A stretch of DNA of 64,000 nt from Wenzhouxiangella limi (GTDB taxonomy: Bacteria > Pseudomonadota > Gammaproteobacteria > Xanthomonadales > Wenzhouxiangellaceae). The notes under the pieces are model-generated. The model was not told the origin of the DNA and searched no databases. It saw only the letters and a program-made list of their open reading frames with translations. The stretch lies in the NCBI RefSeq assembly GCF_010499265.1, contig NZ_JAAGSC010000043.1, positions 69,843 to 133,842 of the forward strand. Reading direction: 5' to 3'. The position numbers and the translations under genes are program-made. Below are positions 7,989 to 17,562 of the stretch, piece after piece (within the stretch, counting starts at the first letter, position 1; the number at the start of each line of letters is the position of its first letter).

Positions 7989-8807
7989 TCAGTCGGGTAC
8001 GGCAAGAACGACGTGCGGCGCCTTGACCAGGGCGCAGGCGCGAGCGCCTTCGTGCAGCCAGCCTTCGTCCAGGGCGTCTGTGGTCACGATCGCCGTCAGC
8101 GTGCGCCCGGCGGCCAGTTCGAGAACGACCTCTGCGTTGATGGCGCCGCGCTGGATTCGGCTGACCCTGCCGCACAGGCGATTGCGGGCGCTGTAGCGCA
8201 CGTTCCCGGCCTCCTCGCACAGGATGACGAACGAGGCCTTGATCAGAACCTGCACTTCGCGCCCGGTGTGCAGCAGATCCAGCAGCCGCGCGGTTTCATG
8301 GGTGAGCACGGTGGAGATTTCCATGCCGTTGCCGATGTCGACGGTGACGACATCGTTGACCGCGCCCTCGCTGAAGCCGACGACCGTGCCTTGAAACTGG
8401 TTTCTAGCCGATGTGCGCATGGCCAATCTCCGCATCAGGTTCCAGCCGTCCGGCGCGTTTTTCAGCCCCAGCTGGGCCAGCTTCGCGTCGAGCCGGTTCA
8501 TGAACCGCCGGTGCTCGCGCTGGGCTGCCCGGTAATGGCTGATGACGCGCTGTCCGTAGTCGGTCAGGACGGTGCCGCCACCGCGCTGACCACCGGCCTG
8601 GCGCACGACCAGCGGTTGATCGGCGAGGTTGTTCATGGCGTCGATCGCGTCCCAGGCCGCCTTGTAGCTCATGCCCATGGCGCGCGCGGCCGCCGAGATC
8701 GACCCGGATGCGTGAACCTGCTCGAGCAGCGTGATCCGGCCGCTGCCGGCGAAGGCCCGGCCGTCGACGTTGAGCCAGAATCGTCCATCGAAGTCGGTTT
8801 GCAGCAT
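7989..8807 (-). CDS. modE: Molybdate-responsive transcriptional regulator ModE
   Basis: 272 residues from ATG 8807. The frame is open as far as 8882, but an operator at 8827-8852 would then be inside the gene, so the start after the operator is preferred. The N-terminal winged helix shows ISAAARAMGMSYKAAWDAIDAMN, and the C-terminal half holds two Mop domains (SARNQFQGTVVG and YSARNRLCGRVS). ModE-molybdate represses molybdate transport genes. Its place at the head of the operon plus the upstream ModE box implies that the whole modEABC unit is autoregulated. Confidence 0.95.
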   Translation of the reverse strand: MLQTDFDGRFWLNVDGRAFAGSGRITLLEQVHASGSISAAARAMGMSYKAAWDAIDAMNNLADQPLVVRQAGGQRGGGTVLTDYGQRVISHYRAAQREHRRFMNRLDAKLAQLGLKNAPDGWNLMRRLAMRTSARNQFQGTVVGFSEGAVNDVVTVDIGNGMEISTVLTHETARLLDLLHTGREVQVLIKASFVILCEEAGNVRYSARNRLCGRVSRIQRGAINAEVVLELAAGRTLTAIVTTDALDEGWLHEGARACALVKAPHVVLAVPD

Positions 8808-8826
8808 GCGAAATTGGGGCCGGGTT

Positions 8827-8852
8827 CCGTTATATGCAGAAATATATAACGG
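8827..8852 (-). promoter_or_regulatory. ModE operator overlapping the modEABC promoter
   Basis: CCGTTATAT (8827-8835) and ATATAACGG (8844-8852) form a perfect 9-bp inverted repeat with an 8-base centre. This agrees with the known ModE box, whose half-sites are of the CGnTATAT/ATATAnCG kind. It ends 20 bases before the modE start, where it would cover the promoter or transcription start and block it when molybdate is plentiful. Confidence 0.88.
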
Positions 8853-8926
8853 TGCGCCTGGCGAGCGTTTGACGTGCGTCAAGCCGGGCTGGAAAAGGCG
8901 TCACGCAATCGTTAATCGGTCGATAG

Positions 8927-9613
8927 TCAACCGCCGGTCAGCCGCTGCATGGCCGCGGCCAGCAGGCCGCCGGAGCTGCCGGCGCGACCCTGCGAGTGGC
9001 GGCTGCGAATCCAGGCCAGCACGGTCTCCCATTCTTCCCAGTCCTGCCAGGCCAGATACGGCGGCAGGTCGGCCACCGCCAGGCCTTTTTCGAAGGCGCG
9101 TACGTAGTTCATGGTGTCGCGCAGCTGCCCGACGACCGGCACCCGGAAGCCGTCGAGAAACCCGGTCAGTTCCCGGTAGATGATGGTCTGCGGCCGGACC
9201 CGGTTGGCGACCAGACCGATGGCGGTCTGGCCGCTGCGCACGGCCTTGAGTTCCTGCAGGTGACTGAGAAAACGCCAGGCGGCGCGCATGTCGACTGGCG
9301 AGGGCATGACCGGCACGAGAACGGTCTGGGCGCGACGGATGATCTGGTCGAGTTCGCTGCCGGCCAGGCCGGCCGGGGTATCCAGAATCAAGGTGTCGGT
9401 GCCGGCAGGCGGGCGGCTGTCGACGTCGACCAGACCGGCTACCGGCGGGGCGCTTTCCGGCCGCTGGGCCAGCCAGTCGGCGGACGAGCGCTGGGGGTCC
9501 ATGTCAGCCAGGGCGACACTATGGCCTTCCCAGGCCAGCGCCGAGGCCAGCGAGGTAGCGATGGTGGTCTTGCCGCAGCCGCCCTTGGCGTTGATCAGGG
9601 CGATGGTTCTCAT
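8927..9613 (-). CDS. Orphan ParA/MinD-family ATPase
   Basis: 228 residues from ATG 9613, which has a GAGGAAA site upstream; a longer frame starts at 9655. The product begins MRTIALINAKGGCGKTT, a deviant Walker A with the signature lysine of ParA ATPases, followed by ADMDPQRSSADWL and LILDTPAGL (Walker B). Such ATPases position plasmids, chromosomes or protein complexes using a DNA- or membrane-bound gradient. No parB or centromere-like repeat is nearby, so the cargo is unknown. It follows a lipoprotein gene on the same strand. Confidence 0.85.
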   Translation of the reverse strand: MRTIALINAKGGCGKTTIATSLASALAWEGHSVALADMDPQRSSADWLAQRPESAPPVAGLVDVDSRPPAGTDTLILDTPAGLAGSELDQIIRRAQTVLVPVMPSPVDMRAAWRFLSHLQELKAVRSGQTAIGLVANRVRPQTIIYRELTGFLDGFRVPVVGQLRDTMNYVRAFEKGLAVADLPPYLAWQDWEEWETVLAWIRSRHSQGRAGSSGGLLAAAMQRLTGG

Positions 9614-9657
9614 GTCGGTCTTTTCCTCGGCAATCGGGTCCTGGAGGCCCGGCAACG

Positions 9658-10077
9658 CTAACGCTGGCGCGGATCGGGCAGGCCGCTGTGCAGCAGCCAG
9701 GCCTCCAGTTCCTCATCGTAGCGCCAGACTTCGCGATGATCCACCACGCGTTCGCGCGCGCTGTGGATATGGTAGAGGCGAATGCGGACCGTTCGTTCCA
9801 GGCCCAGACCGTCCGGCTGGGCCATGACCTGGCGGACGCGGTACTCCGTCACCCGGAACTGGTGGAGGCGGTCGATGTCCAGCGAGGTGACCGGGTGAGC
9901 CGCCAGATACTCGGGGTGGACAAAATCGATCAAGGCGTCGTATTCGCTCCAGCGCACCAGGTTCTCCCAGGCGGTCAGCGTATCGGTTTGCTCGTTGTTG
10001 ACCGAGCCGCCGGCACAAGCCGCCAGGAACAGGCAGGCGATCAGCAAGAGTCCAAGAGGCCTTCCGGCAGGGCGCAT
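9658..10077 (-). CDS. Predicted lipoprotein of unknown function
   Basis: 139 residues with signal LGLLLIACLFLAAC and cysteine at about position 21, so probably a lipid-anchored envelope protein. The mature part is about 118 residues with Asp/Glu-rich and aromatic stretches (WSEYDALIDFVHPEYLAAHP, HREVWRYDEELEAWLLHSGLP), reminiscent of small NTF2-like proteins, though this is only a fold impression. It lies between the thioesterase and the ParA gene in one probable operon. Confidence 0.7.
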   Translation of the reverse strand: MRPAGRPLGLLLIACLFLAACAGGSVNNEQTDTLTAWENLVRWSEYDALIDFVHPEYLAAHPVTSLDIDRLHQFRVTEYRVRQVMAQPDGLGLERTVRIRLYHIHSARERVVDHREVWRYDEELEAWLLHSGLPDPRQR

Positions 10078-10087
10078 GACTTGATGG

Positions 10088-10573
10088 CTATCCGTGCTTT
10101 ACGATCAGTGCAGCATACCGGGCCTGCAGCGCGGCCGCCACTTCGCCGGCGCACAGGATGCGCGCGTCCAGCGCCAGGCGGCCTTTTCCTCGTTCGGCGG
10201 TGCCCTGCAGAAAGTGCAGTCGATCGGCCGGATCCGGCCATTCGCATACGGCACTGTAGGCGCCATGGACGGGTTTGAGAAAGCGCAACTCGCAGCGACC
10301 GATCACCAGTTCGGCCGCAAGTGCCTGCCGGCGCAGCAGCAGTCTCGGTAGCGACCATCCGGCCAGGATCATGGCGCTGGCCAGCGCACCGCCGAAGGCG
10401 CTGCCCTTGTCGTTGACGCTCGGTGCGAGCGGAAAGTCGAGCTGAATGCCGGTCGGGTCGAGGCGGCTGATGCGCAGGTCCATCGTGCCGGCCAGCGGAA
10501 TCTTTTCCCGGAGCAGGGGCTCCAGCCAGGCACGTTCGGCTTCCAGGTCGATGGATTCTGACTCCTGCATCAT
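10088..10573 (-). CDS. Putative thioesterase, YiiD C-terminal type
   Basis: 161 residues from ATG 10573 (ATG 10570 is equally possible). The stretch FPLAPSVNDKGSAFGGALAS followed by ILAGW matches the hotdog-fold domain found at the C-terminus of E. coli YiiD. Asn/Asp and Gly residues of this motif form the acyl-thioester pocket in related proteins. The substrate is unknown. The gene heads a leftward set with a lipoprotein and ParA, and is divergent from the MFS carrier. Confidence 0.8.
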   Translation of the reverse strand: MMQESESIDLEAERAWLEPLLREKIPLAGTMDLRISRLDPTGIQLDFPLAPSVNDKGSAFGGALASAMILAGWSLPRLLLRRQALAAELVIGRCELRFLKPVHGAYSAVCEWPDPADRLHFLQGTAERGKGRLALDARILCAGEVAAALQARYAALIVKHG

Positions 10574-10643
10574 GGACGAATGGTAACGCTTCCAGTCTTT
10601 CGGCGGGCCGCACTGCTCATGAGTCGGCCGTACAATCTCTGCC

Positions 10644-11945
10644 ATGCGTGCCTCCAACGATCCCTCTCGCCTGCCGTTCATCGCCCGAACGCTGATGCCG
10701 CGGGAGGTCAGCGCCAATGCGGCGATGGCGGTGGCCCTGGGGGCGCTGGAAGGCGGCCTGATCGGCGTGATCGTCAAGACCCAGTTCGATGGCGTGGCGG
10801 ATCCGGTCTGGGTCAATCTGTCCGTGGCCCTGGTGGCGGGTGCGCCGGCGTTTGCCAACATTGCCTCACTGTGGATCTCGGGGATGGCCGAAGGTCGCGA
10901 CCGCACGCGCTGGGTGGCTGCGCTCAAGGCCCTGACCGCGCTGTTTCTTATCCTGATGGCCGCAGCGCCGATCAGCCCGCTCGGGCTGGTGATGATGACC
11001 GCGGCGATGCTGGCCAGTCGGCTGTCCTGGGCCGGCGTGATCACCCTGCGCGCGGCGATCTGGCGGGCCAACTTTCCGCGCCACGTGCGCGGGCAGATCA
11101 CCGGGCGCATCACCGTGATCTATTCGCTGATCATTGCCGTGACCGCAGCAGCCATCGGTGGGCTGATGTCGTGGTGGCCGGAATCCTGGCGGGTCGTGTT
11201 CCCGCTCGCCGGTGCTCTTGGACTGGTTGCCGCGGGGCGCTACCGCAGGGTTCGGATCCGGCGCGGCGGTCAGCTTCGGCGCCAGGAGCTCAGCCAGCGG
11301 GCTGACCGCCGGGGCGGTCAGCTGCGCGCCAGCCTGCAGATTCTGGCTCGCGATCGCTGGTATCGACGCTACATGCTCACCATGTTTGCCTTCGGCAGCG
11401 GCAACCTGATGGTCATCGCCCTGCTGGTCATTTTGCTGACCGAGCAGTTCGGCTTTGACCGACTCAGCCAGGTGATGATCACCACCACGCTGCCGCTGCT
11501 GACGCTTGCCGTCTTCACCCCGATCTGGGCCCGGCGCCTGGATGCGGTGCATATTCTCGACTACCGCGCCCGCCAGGCCTGGACTTTTGTCCTGGCGCTG
11601 GGCCTTTTTACCCTCGGCGCCGCGGCGGGGCAGCACTGGCTGTTCTGGGTCGGTTCGCTGGCGCTGGGGGCGGCGTTCGCCGGCGGCAAGCTGGGTTGGA
11701 ACCTGGGCCATAACGACTTTGCCAGCGATGACCAGTCGACGCTCTACATGGGGATCCACGTCACCCTGACCGGTATCCGCGGCCTGCTGGCGCCGCTGGC
11801 CGGGGTGCTGGTCTATCAGACCCTGGAGTCGCGTGCTCCGGGGCTGGGTCGTTTCGTGTTGGTGTTTCCGTTTGCGCTGACCCTGGGCGGGGCAATGACT
11901 TTCGTGATCCTGGCGCGCCTGCGAAGACGCGAGGCGGGCGTGTGA
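10644..11945 (+). CDS. MFS transporter, substrate unknown
   Basis: 433 residues with 12 or so hydrophobic segments and a long basic loop between the halves (around residues 195-240, rich in Arg and Gln). Charged short loops such as WISGMAEGRDRTRW and the overall pattern fit the major facilitator superfamily. No substrate motif is recognisable. It is transcribed divergently from the thioesterase gene with about 70 bases between. Confidence 0.8.
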   Translation: MRASNDPSRLPFIARTLMPREVSANAAMAVALGALEGGLIGVIVKTQFDGVADPVWVNLSVALVAGAPAFANIASLWISGMAEGRDRTRWVAALKALTALFLILMAAAPISPLGLVMMTAAMLASRLSWAGVITLRAAIWRANFPRHVRGQITGRITVIYSLIIAVTAAAIGGLMSWWPESWRVVFPLAGALGLVAAGRYRRVRIRRGGQLRRQELSQRADRRGGQLRASLQILARDRWYRRYMLTMFAFGSGNLMVIALLVILLTEQFGFDRLSQVMITTTLPLLTLAVFTPIWARRLDAVHILDYRARQAWTFVLALGLFTLGAAAGQHWLFWVGSLALGAAFAGGKLGWNLGHNDFASDDQSTLYMGIHVTLTGIRGLLAPLAGVLVYQTLESRAPGLGRFVLVFPFALTLGGAMTFVILARLRRREAGV

Positions 11946-12001
11946 ACCGGTAGCGACAGTCATGGCAAAATGAATTTCTGCCTACCAGCCGACGGATTCC
12001 C

Positions 12002-13078
12002 ATGCCCCGCCCTCTGCGCTGTCTGATGCGATCGCCGGTCGCGCCCCTCGCTGTCTTCCTGGTCCTTGTCCTGCCGCTGACGGCGCTTGCCGAGCCCCAT
12101 GGTGCGTTGGCCGAGCGCGAGATGCGCGCCCTGGCCGAGCAGTTTCCCGGGCGCATGGCCGGCAGCGAGCGCGAGCGGGCCGCGGCCGAGTACCTGGCCG
12201 GCCGGCTCGCCGATTTCGGCTACGAACCTGTACTGCGGGCGTTCCCCGTGACCTACAGCTTTCATCCCCTGGGCGGTGGCGATGCGCGCGAGCGCGAGGC
12301 GGTTTCGCACAACGTCGTCGCCGAGGTCGCGGGCCGGAGCGAGCGCCTGATCATCGTCGGCGCCCACTACGACACCGCGGTCGCGCGCAACGCGGGCCAG
12401 GCCGAGGCCGGCATCGGCGGCCCGGCGCTTGAGGGCGTGGACGACAACGCCTCGGGCACCGGCGCGCTGCTGGAACTGGCCCGCCGTCTGGCCGATGCCG
12501 AGCCGGAGCACGGCATACGCTTCATCTTTTTCGGGGCCGAAGAGGTGGGTCTGCTCGGGGCCCGCCACGCCGTCGCCGAGATGGACGAGCAGGAACGCGA
12601 GCGCGTGGTGCTGATGATCAACATCGACAGCATCATCACCGGCGACCGCCTGTACGTGCATGCCGGTCCCTCGACCATCGACAGTCATCCGATCGCTGCC
12701 TCGACCCGGGACGAGGCGCTAGGCATTGCCGCCGGCCTGGGGATCGAGCTGCGCACCAACCCGGGGCGCAATGCCGACTACCCGGAAGGCACAGGCTGCT
12801 GCTCGGACCAGGCAGCGTTCGACGAGGCCGGTATTCCGGTGATCAACCTCGAGGCGACCAACTGGAACCTGGGGGACCTGGACGGTTACCAGCAGACCGA
12901 AATCAGCGATGCTTTTCCGGCCGGGGAAACCTGGCACAAGGCGCGCCTGGATCGCCTGAATTACCTGCAGACTCACCTGCCCGAGGGTCGGCTCGGCCAG
13001 CGTCCGGCCGAGGTGGTTGCCATCTTGTTGCCGTTGATCGAGCAGCTTTCGGGGCTGCCTGCCGCGGATCAGGACTGA
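12002..13078 (+). CDS. Secreted M28-family zinc aminopeptidase
   Basis: 358 residues with a signal peptide ending near ALA at 30. The co-catalytic zinc site is visible: His122 in VGAHYDTAV, Asp in GVDDNASG near 147-148, the Glu pair in FFGAEEVGLLG (180-181), Asp in NIDSI, and a late His in ETWHKARLD. This pattern fits M28 peptidases similar to E. coli Iap, which trims N-terminal residues of exported proteins. The CC pair in EGTGCCSDQAAF near the substrate site could form a disulfide. Confidence 0.88.
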   Translation: MPRPLRCLMRSPVAPLAVFLVLVLPLTALAEPHGALAEREMRALAEQFPGRMAGSERERAAAEYLAGRLADFGYEPVLRAFPVTYSFHPLGGGDAREREAVSHNVVAEVAGRSERLIIVGAHYDTAVARNAGQAEAGIGGPALEGVDDNASGTGALLELARRLADAEPEHGIRFIFFGAEEVGLLGARHAVAEMDEQERERVVLMINIDSIITGDRLYVHAGPSTIDSHPIAASTRDEALGIAAGLGIELRTNPGRNADYPEGTGCCSDQAAFDEAGIPVINLEATNWNLGDLDGYQQTEISDAFPAGETWHKARLDRLNYLQTHLPEGRLGQRPAEVVAILLPLIEQLSGLPAADQD

Positions 13079-13095
13079 AGGAGACGCTTGGTCGT

Positions 13096-14235
13096 ATGAC
13101 GGGTGACGAAGATTCCGCACCGTTTGGCAGAACAGGTCGGCTGGTGGTCAAGGTCGGGTCCAGCCTGCTGGTCGACGACCAGGGACGGCTGCGCCGCGAC
13201 TGGATGGCGAGGCTGTGCCGACGCCTGACCGCGCGTGCCGGCGAGGTTGTACTGGTCTCTTCGGGCGCGATTGCCCTGGGTCGCCGGGCTTTGGACCTGC
13301 AGCGCCGCCCGCGCGCGCTGGCCGAGGCCCAGGCGGCGGCCGCCGTGGGCCAGATTCACCTGGCCGGGGCCTGGTCGGAGGTGTGGGCCGAGCAGGGCTG
13401 CACGGCCGCCCAGGTGCTCCTGACCCTGGGCGACCTGGAGCAGCGCCCGCGCTATCTCAATGCGCGTGCGACCCTGGAGATGCTGCTGGGCCGGGGCATC
13501 GTGCCGGTGGTCAACGAGAACGACACCGTGGCCACCGAGGAAATCCGCTTTGGCGACAACGATCGCCTGGCCGCGCGCGTGGCCCAGCTGCTGGGCGCCG
13601 AGCGCCTGCTGCTGCTCAGCGACGTCGACGGTCTGTACACGGGCGATCCGGCCGTGGACCCGAACGCGCGCCGCATCGATCGGGTCGAGTCGATCACGGC
13701 CGAGATCGAGGCGCTGGCCGGCGGTGCCGGGCAGGCCGGCCTGGGCACCGGCGGGATGGCCAGCAAGCTGGCGGCGGTGCGCATCGCGGTCGAGGCCGGG
13801 GTCAGCGTGGTGCTGAGCTCGGGCCGCACCGAGGATCCGATTGGCGACCTGTTCGGTGGCGGGCCATCGACGTTTTTCCAGGCCGCGACCCGGCCGCCGG
13901 CCGCGCGCAAGCGCTGGCTGCGCGGCCTGCAGCATCCGCAGGGCGAACTGGTCCTCGACGCCGGCGCGCTGCGCGCGGTGCAGGGCGGCGCCAGCCTGCT
14001 GGCCGTTGGCGTGAGTGAAGTGCGGGGCCGGTTCGGGCGCGGCGATCTGGTTCGCCTGCTCGGCCCGGACGGCCCCTGCGGCCAGGGCCTGAGCGGCTAC
14101 GATTCGATCGACGCCGCGCGCATCGCAGGGCTGGGCAGCGAGCGTATCGCCGAGGTCCTCGACCAGGCCGGGCGCGGCCCCATGGTTCACCGCGACGACC
14201 TGGTGCTGTTTCAGGAAAGGACTGCCACGACATGA
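13096..14235 (+). CDS. proB: Glutamate 5-kinase
   Basis: 379 residues. The amino acid kinase domain begins LVVKVGSSLLVDDQG and contains PVVNENDTVATEEI and FGDNDRLAARVAQLLGAE. The last 100 residues form a PUA domain, present in most proteobacterial ProB. It phosphorylates glutamate in proline synthesis and is normally inhibited by proline. Its stop overlaps the proA start by four bases (ATGA at 14232-14235). Confidence 0.96.
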   Translation: MTGDEDSAPFGRTGRLVVKVGSSLLVDDQGRLRRDWMARLCRRLTARAGEVVLVSSGAIALGRRALDLQRRPRALAEAQAAAAVGQIHLAGAWSEVWAEQGCTAAQVLLTLGDLEQRPRYLNARATLEMLLGRGIVPVVNENDTVATEEIRFGDNDRLAARVAQLLGAERLLLLSDVDGLYTGDPAVDPNARRIDRVESITAEIEALAGGAGQAGLGTGGMASKLAAVRIAVEAGVSVVLSSGRTEDPIGDLFGGGPSTFFQAATRPPAARKRWLRGLQHPQGELVLDAGALRAVQGGASLLAVGVSEVRGRFGRGDLVRLLGPDGPCGQGLSGYDSIDAARIAGLGSERIAEVLDQAGRGPMVHRDDLVLFQERTATT

Positions 14236-15503
14236 CGCCTTCAGACCCGCGCCCGTACGAATCGCTGATCGCCGAACTGGGCCAGGCCGCCCGCGGCGCA
14301 TCGCGCGCGCTGAACGCTGCCGGTGACGGCCGTCGCTCCCAGGCCCTGAAGTCGGCCGCCGCCGCGATCCGCGCGCGCTCTGGCGAACTTCTGGCCGCCA
14401 ATGCACAAGACCTGGCCGCGGGCCGGGAAAACGGCCTGTCGGCAGCCCTGCTCGATCGCTTGCGCCTCGACCCGGATCGCCTGGCGGGCATCGCGGCCGG
14501 GCTGGAAGCGATTGCCGGTCTGGACGACCCCGTCGGCCGGGTGCTGGCCGACTGGACCCGGCCCAACGGCCTGCGCATCCAGCGCGTGGCCGTGCCCATC
14601 GGCGTGATCGGGGTGATCTACGAAAGCCGGCCCAACGTCACCGCCGATGCCGCTGGGCTGTGCCTGAAGTCGGGCAACGCGGTGATCCTGCGCGGGGGGT
14701 CCGAAGCCGTGCACAGCAACCGGGCCATTCACGCCGCCCTGGTCGCAGGCCTGGTCGAGGCCGGTCTGCCCGCAGCCGCGGTCCAGCTGGTGCCGACGCA
14801 GGATCGGGCTGCCGTGGGCGCCCTCCTCAGCGCGCACCAGTGGCTGGACATGGTCGTCCCGCGCGGCGGCAAGAGCCTGGTGGCGCGGGTCCAGGCCGAT
14901 GCCCGGGTGCCGGTGCTGGCCCACCTGGACGGCAACAACCATCTCTATATCCACTCAGCGGCCGATGAAGAAATGGCGGTCGAGGTCGTGGTTAACGCCA
15001 AGATGCGCCGGCCCGGCATCTGCGGGGCGCTGGAGACCCTGCTGCTGGATCGCCAGCGCCTGGAGCTGCTGCCGGCCCTGATCGAGCGCCTGGCGGGGCT
15101 GGGCTGTGAACTGCGCGCCGATCAAACCCTGTGCGCGCTGGATGACCGGCTGCATCCGGCCGCGGAAAGCGACTGGCAGACCGAGTACCTGGATGCGGTG
15201 CTGGCCATTCGGACGGTGGACGGGCCCGACGAGGCGCTGGCCCACATCGCCCGCTACGGATCGGGCCATACCGACGGCATCATCAGCGACGACGACGCCG
15301 TCGCCGAGCGCTTTCTGGCCGGCCTGGACAGCGCGATTGCGGTGCGCAATGCCTCGACCCAGTTCGCCGACGGCGGCGAGTTCGGCTTTGGCGCCGAGAT
15401 CGGCATTGCCACCGGGCGCCTGCACGCCCGCGGGCCGGTCGGGGTGGAGCAGTTGACCACCTTCCAGTACCGCGTCCTGGGCCGCGGCCAGGTCCGGCCC
15501 TGA
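14232..15503 (+). CDS. proA: Gamma-glutamyl phosphate reductase
   Basis: 423 residues, the usual length. It shows VIYESRPNVTADAAGLCLKS, LRGGSEAVHSN and the catalytic cysteine in KMRRPGICGALETLLLD. It reduces glutamyl-5-phosphate to glutamate semialdehyde, the second proline step. It is coupled to proB by an ATGA overlap and converges on prlC. Confidence 0.97.
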   Translation: MTPSDPRPYESLIAELGQAARGASRALNAAGDGRRSQALKSAAAAIRARSGELLAANAQDLAAGRENGLSAALLDRLRLDPDRLAGIAAGLEAIAGLDDPVGRVLADWTRPNGLRIQRVAVPIGVIGVIYESRPNVTADAAGLCLKSGNAVILRGGSEAVHSNRAIHAALVAGLVEAGLPAAAVQLVPTQDRAAVGALLSAHQWLDMVVPRGGKSLVARVQADARVPVLAHLDGNNHLYIHSAADEEMAVEVVVNAKMRRPGICGALETLLLDRQRLELLPALIERLAGLGCELRADQTLCALDDRLHPAAESDWQTEYLDAVLAIRTVDGPDEALAHIARYGSGHTDGIISDDDAVAERFLAGLDSAIAVRNASTQFADGGEFGFGAEIGIATGRLHARGPVGVEQLTTFQYRVLGRGQVRP

Positions 15504-15519
15504 GCGCTCGCGCCTTGAC

Positions 15520-17562
15520 TCAGGCGGCGATGCCGTAGGCGTCGAGCAGCGGTTCCAGGCGCGCCTCGCGCCCGCGGAAGGCCTGCCACGACTCGGACAT
15601 GGGCCGGCTGGCGCCGACCGACAGGATCTCGCGCGCCAGGTGCGCACCGGCTTCGCGCCGGAACAGGCCCTGCTCGCCGAACCAGTCGAAGGCATCGCGC
15701 GCCAGCCGCTCGGCCCACAGGTAGCTGTAGTAGCCGGCCGCGTAGCCGCCGTCGAACAAGTGCGAGAAACTCATCAGGAAACGGTTGTCGTCGATCATGG
15801 GGACGACCGCGAGCTCCTCGTGCACCGCGCGGTGCACGACCACGGGATCGGGCGCCCGGCCCGCGTGCAGGCGTAAATCGGTGAGCGCAAACTCGATCTG
15901 TCGCAGCAGCGCCAGGGCGCCGTGGAACTGGCGGTCGGATTTCAGCGCCTTGAGCCAGGCGGGCGGCAGGGGCTCGCCGCTGTCGACGTGGCGCGCATAG
16001 CGATCCAGCGCGGTCTGGTGCCAGGCCCAGCCCTCCAGCAGCTGGCTGGGTAACTCCACCGCGTCCCATTCCACCCCGCTGATGCCGCCCACGCCGGGCA
16101 GGTCGACCCGGGTCAGCAGATGGTGCAGGCAGTGGCCGAACTCGTGGAACAGGGTGACCACGTCGTCGTGGGTCAGCAGGCTGGGCTGATCGTTGGCGGG
16201 CGGGGCGAAATTGCAGGTCAGATAGGCAACCGGCAGCTGGGTCCGCTCAGCGATCACCATGCGCGAGCGGCACACATCCATCCAGGCACCGCCGGACTTT
16301 CGCTCTCGGGCGTAGAGGTCGAGAAACAGGCCCGCCACGGTCTCGCCGCTGCCGTCGCTGACCCGGTAGTAGCGAACGTCCGGGTGCCAGGTCTCGACGT
16401 CGGTCTGGAGCGTGAAGCGCCGGCCGAAGAGCTCGTCAGCGACCGTGAACAGGCCGTCGAAGACGGTCTCGAGCTCGAACCACGGCTTGAGCTTTTGTTG
16501 ATTGATGCCCAGCGCGTGCTCGCGCAGCTTCTCGCTGTAGTAGGCCAGGTCCCAGGGCGCGAGCGGGTGTTCGGCGCCCAGCCCGGCGGCAAAGGCCTCG
16601 AGCTCATCGAGCTGGCCCTGGGCGGGGTCGCGTGCGCGTCTGGCCAGGCCGAGCAGGAAGGTCTCGACGTCTTCGGGGGTATCGGCCATGCGCCGCGACA
16701 GGCGCATGTGGGCGTGCGAGTCGAAGCCCAGCAGGCGCGCCTGCTCATGGCGCAGCGCGAGCATCTCGGCCACGATCGGGGTGTTGTCGAAACGCCCGGC
16801 CTGCGGCCCGGTGTCGGCGGCCCGGCTGACGTGGGCGCGGTGAAAGCGCTCGCGCAGGTCGCGATCGTCGGCGTAGGTGATGATGGCGCGGTAGGCCGGG
16901 AAGCTGAGGTTGGCCAGCCAGCCCGATTGACCGGCGCGGTCGGCCATGTCCGCCAGTAGTTCGAGCTCGGCGGGTGGCAGTCCAGCCAGCTGTTCGACAT
17001 CGCTGAAATGTTCGCTCCAGGCTTCGGTAGCATCGAGTACATGGTTGCCGAAGCGATTACCCAGGGCCGACAGCCGCAGGCTGATCTCGGCGAAGCGGGT
17101 CCGCTGCTCGGTCGGCAGGTCGACGCCGCCGAGGCGGAAACCGGCCAGTTCATGCTCGATGCTGGCGCGCATCGCGGCCGGCTGGCGGTCGAAGTCTTCG
17201 CGCGCGCGCAGCGACCGGTAGACCTCGAACAGGACGCGATTGAGGCTGCGTTCGGTATGAAAGCGGGTCAGCTGCTCCAGGCAGGCCGGGTAAACCTCGC
17301 GCCAGTCCGGTGTCTGGGTCACGCTGTGGAGGTGGGAAATGGTCGACCAGACGGCCGCCAGCGCGTTGTCGGCCAGGGTCTCGGCCTCGACCACGCCGGC
17401 ATAGTCCGGCGCTTCGGTCCCGGCTTCGATGCGCTCGATCAGGGCGCGGTAGTCGGCCAGGCGCTGCTCGATGGCCGGCAGGGCATGCTCGGGTCGAACT
17501 GAGGCAAAGCGGGGCAGGCCCGCGGCCAGCAGCGGGTTGGTGTGCTCGGTGGTCTGGTTCAT
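15520..17562 (-). CDS. prlC: Oligopeptidase A (M3 zinc metallopeptidase)
   Basis: 680 residues, as in E. coli PrlC/OpdA. The zinc-binding helix is VVTLFHEFGHCLHHLLTRVD, with the second Glu ligand downstream in GVEWDAVELPSQLLEGW. The cytoplasmic enzyme degrades short peptides, including cleaved signal peptides. The start overlaps the alaA stop by ATGA at 17559-17562, so alaA-prlC is a coupled pair. Confidence 0.96.
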   Translation of the reverse strand: MNQTTEHTNPLLAAGLPRFASVRPEHALPAIEQRLADYRALIERIEAGTEAPDYAGVVEAETLADNALAAVWSTISHLHSVTQTPDWREVYPACLEQLTRFHTERSLNRVLFEVYRSLRAREDFDRQPAAMRASIEHELAGFRLGGVDLPTEQRTRFAEISLRLSALGNRFGNHVLDATEAWSEHFSDVEQLAGLPPAELELLADMADRAGQSGWLANLSFPAYRAIITYADDRDLRERFHRAHVSRAADTGPQAGRFDNTPIVAEMLALRHEQARLLGFDSHAHMRLSRRMADTPEDVETFLLGLARRARDPAQGQLDELEAFAAGLGAEHPLAPWDLAYYSEKLREHALGINQQKLKPWFELETVFDGLFTVADELFGRRFTLQTDVETWHPDVRYYRVSDGSGETVAGLFLDLYARERKSGGAWMDVCRSRMVIAERTQLPVAYLTCNFAPPANDQPSLLTHDDVVTLFHEFGHCLHHLLTRVDLPGVGGISGVEWDAVELPSQLLEGWAWHQTALDRYARHVDSGEPLPPAWLKALKSDRQFHGALALLRQIEFALTDLRLHAGRAPDPVVVHRAVHEELAVVPMIDDNRFLMSFSHLFDGGYAAGYYSYLWAERLARDAFDWFGEQGLFRREAGAHLAREILSVGASRPMSESWQAFRGREARLEPLLDAYGIAA

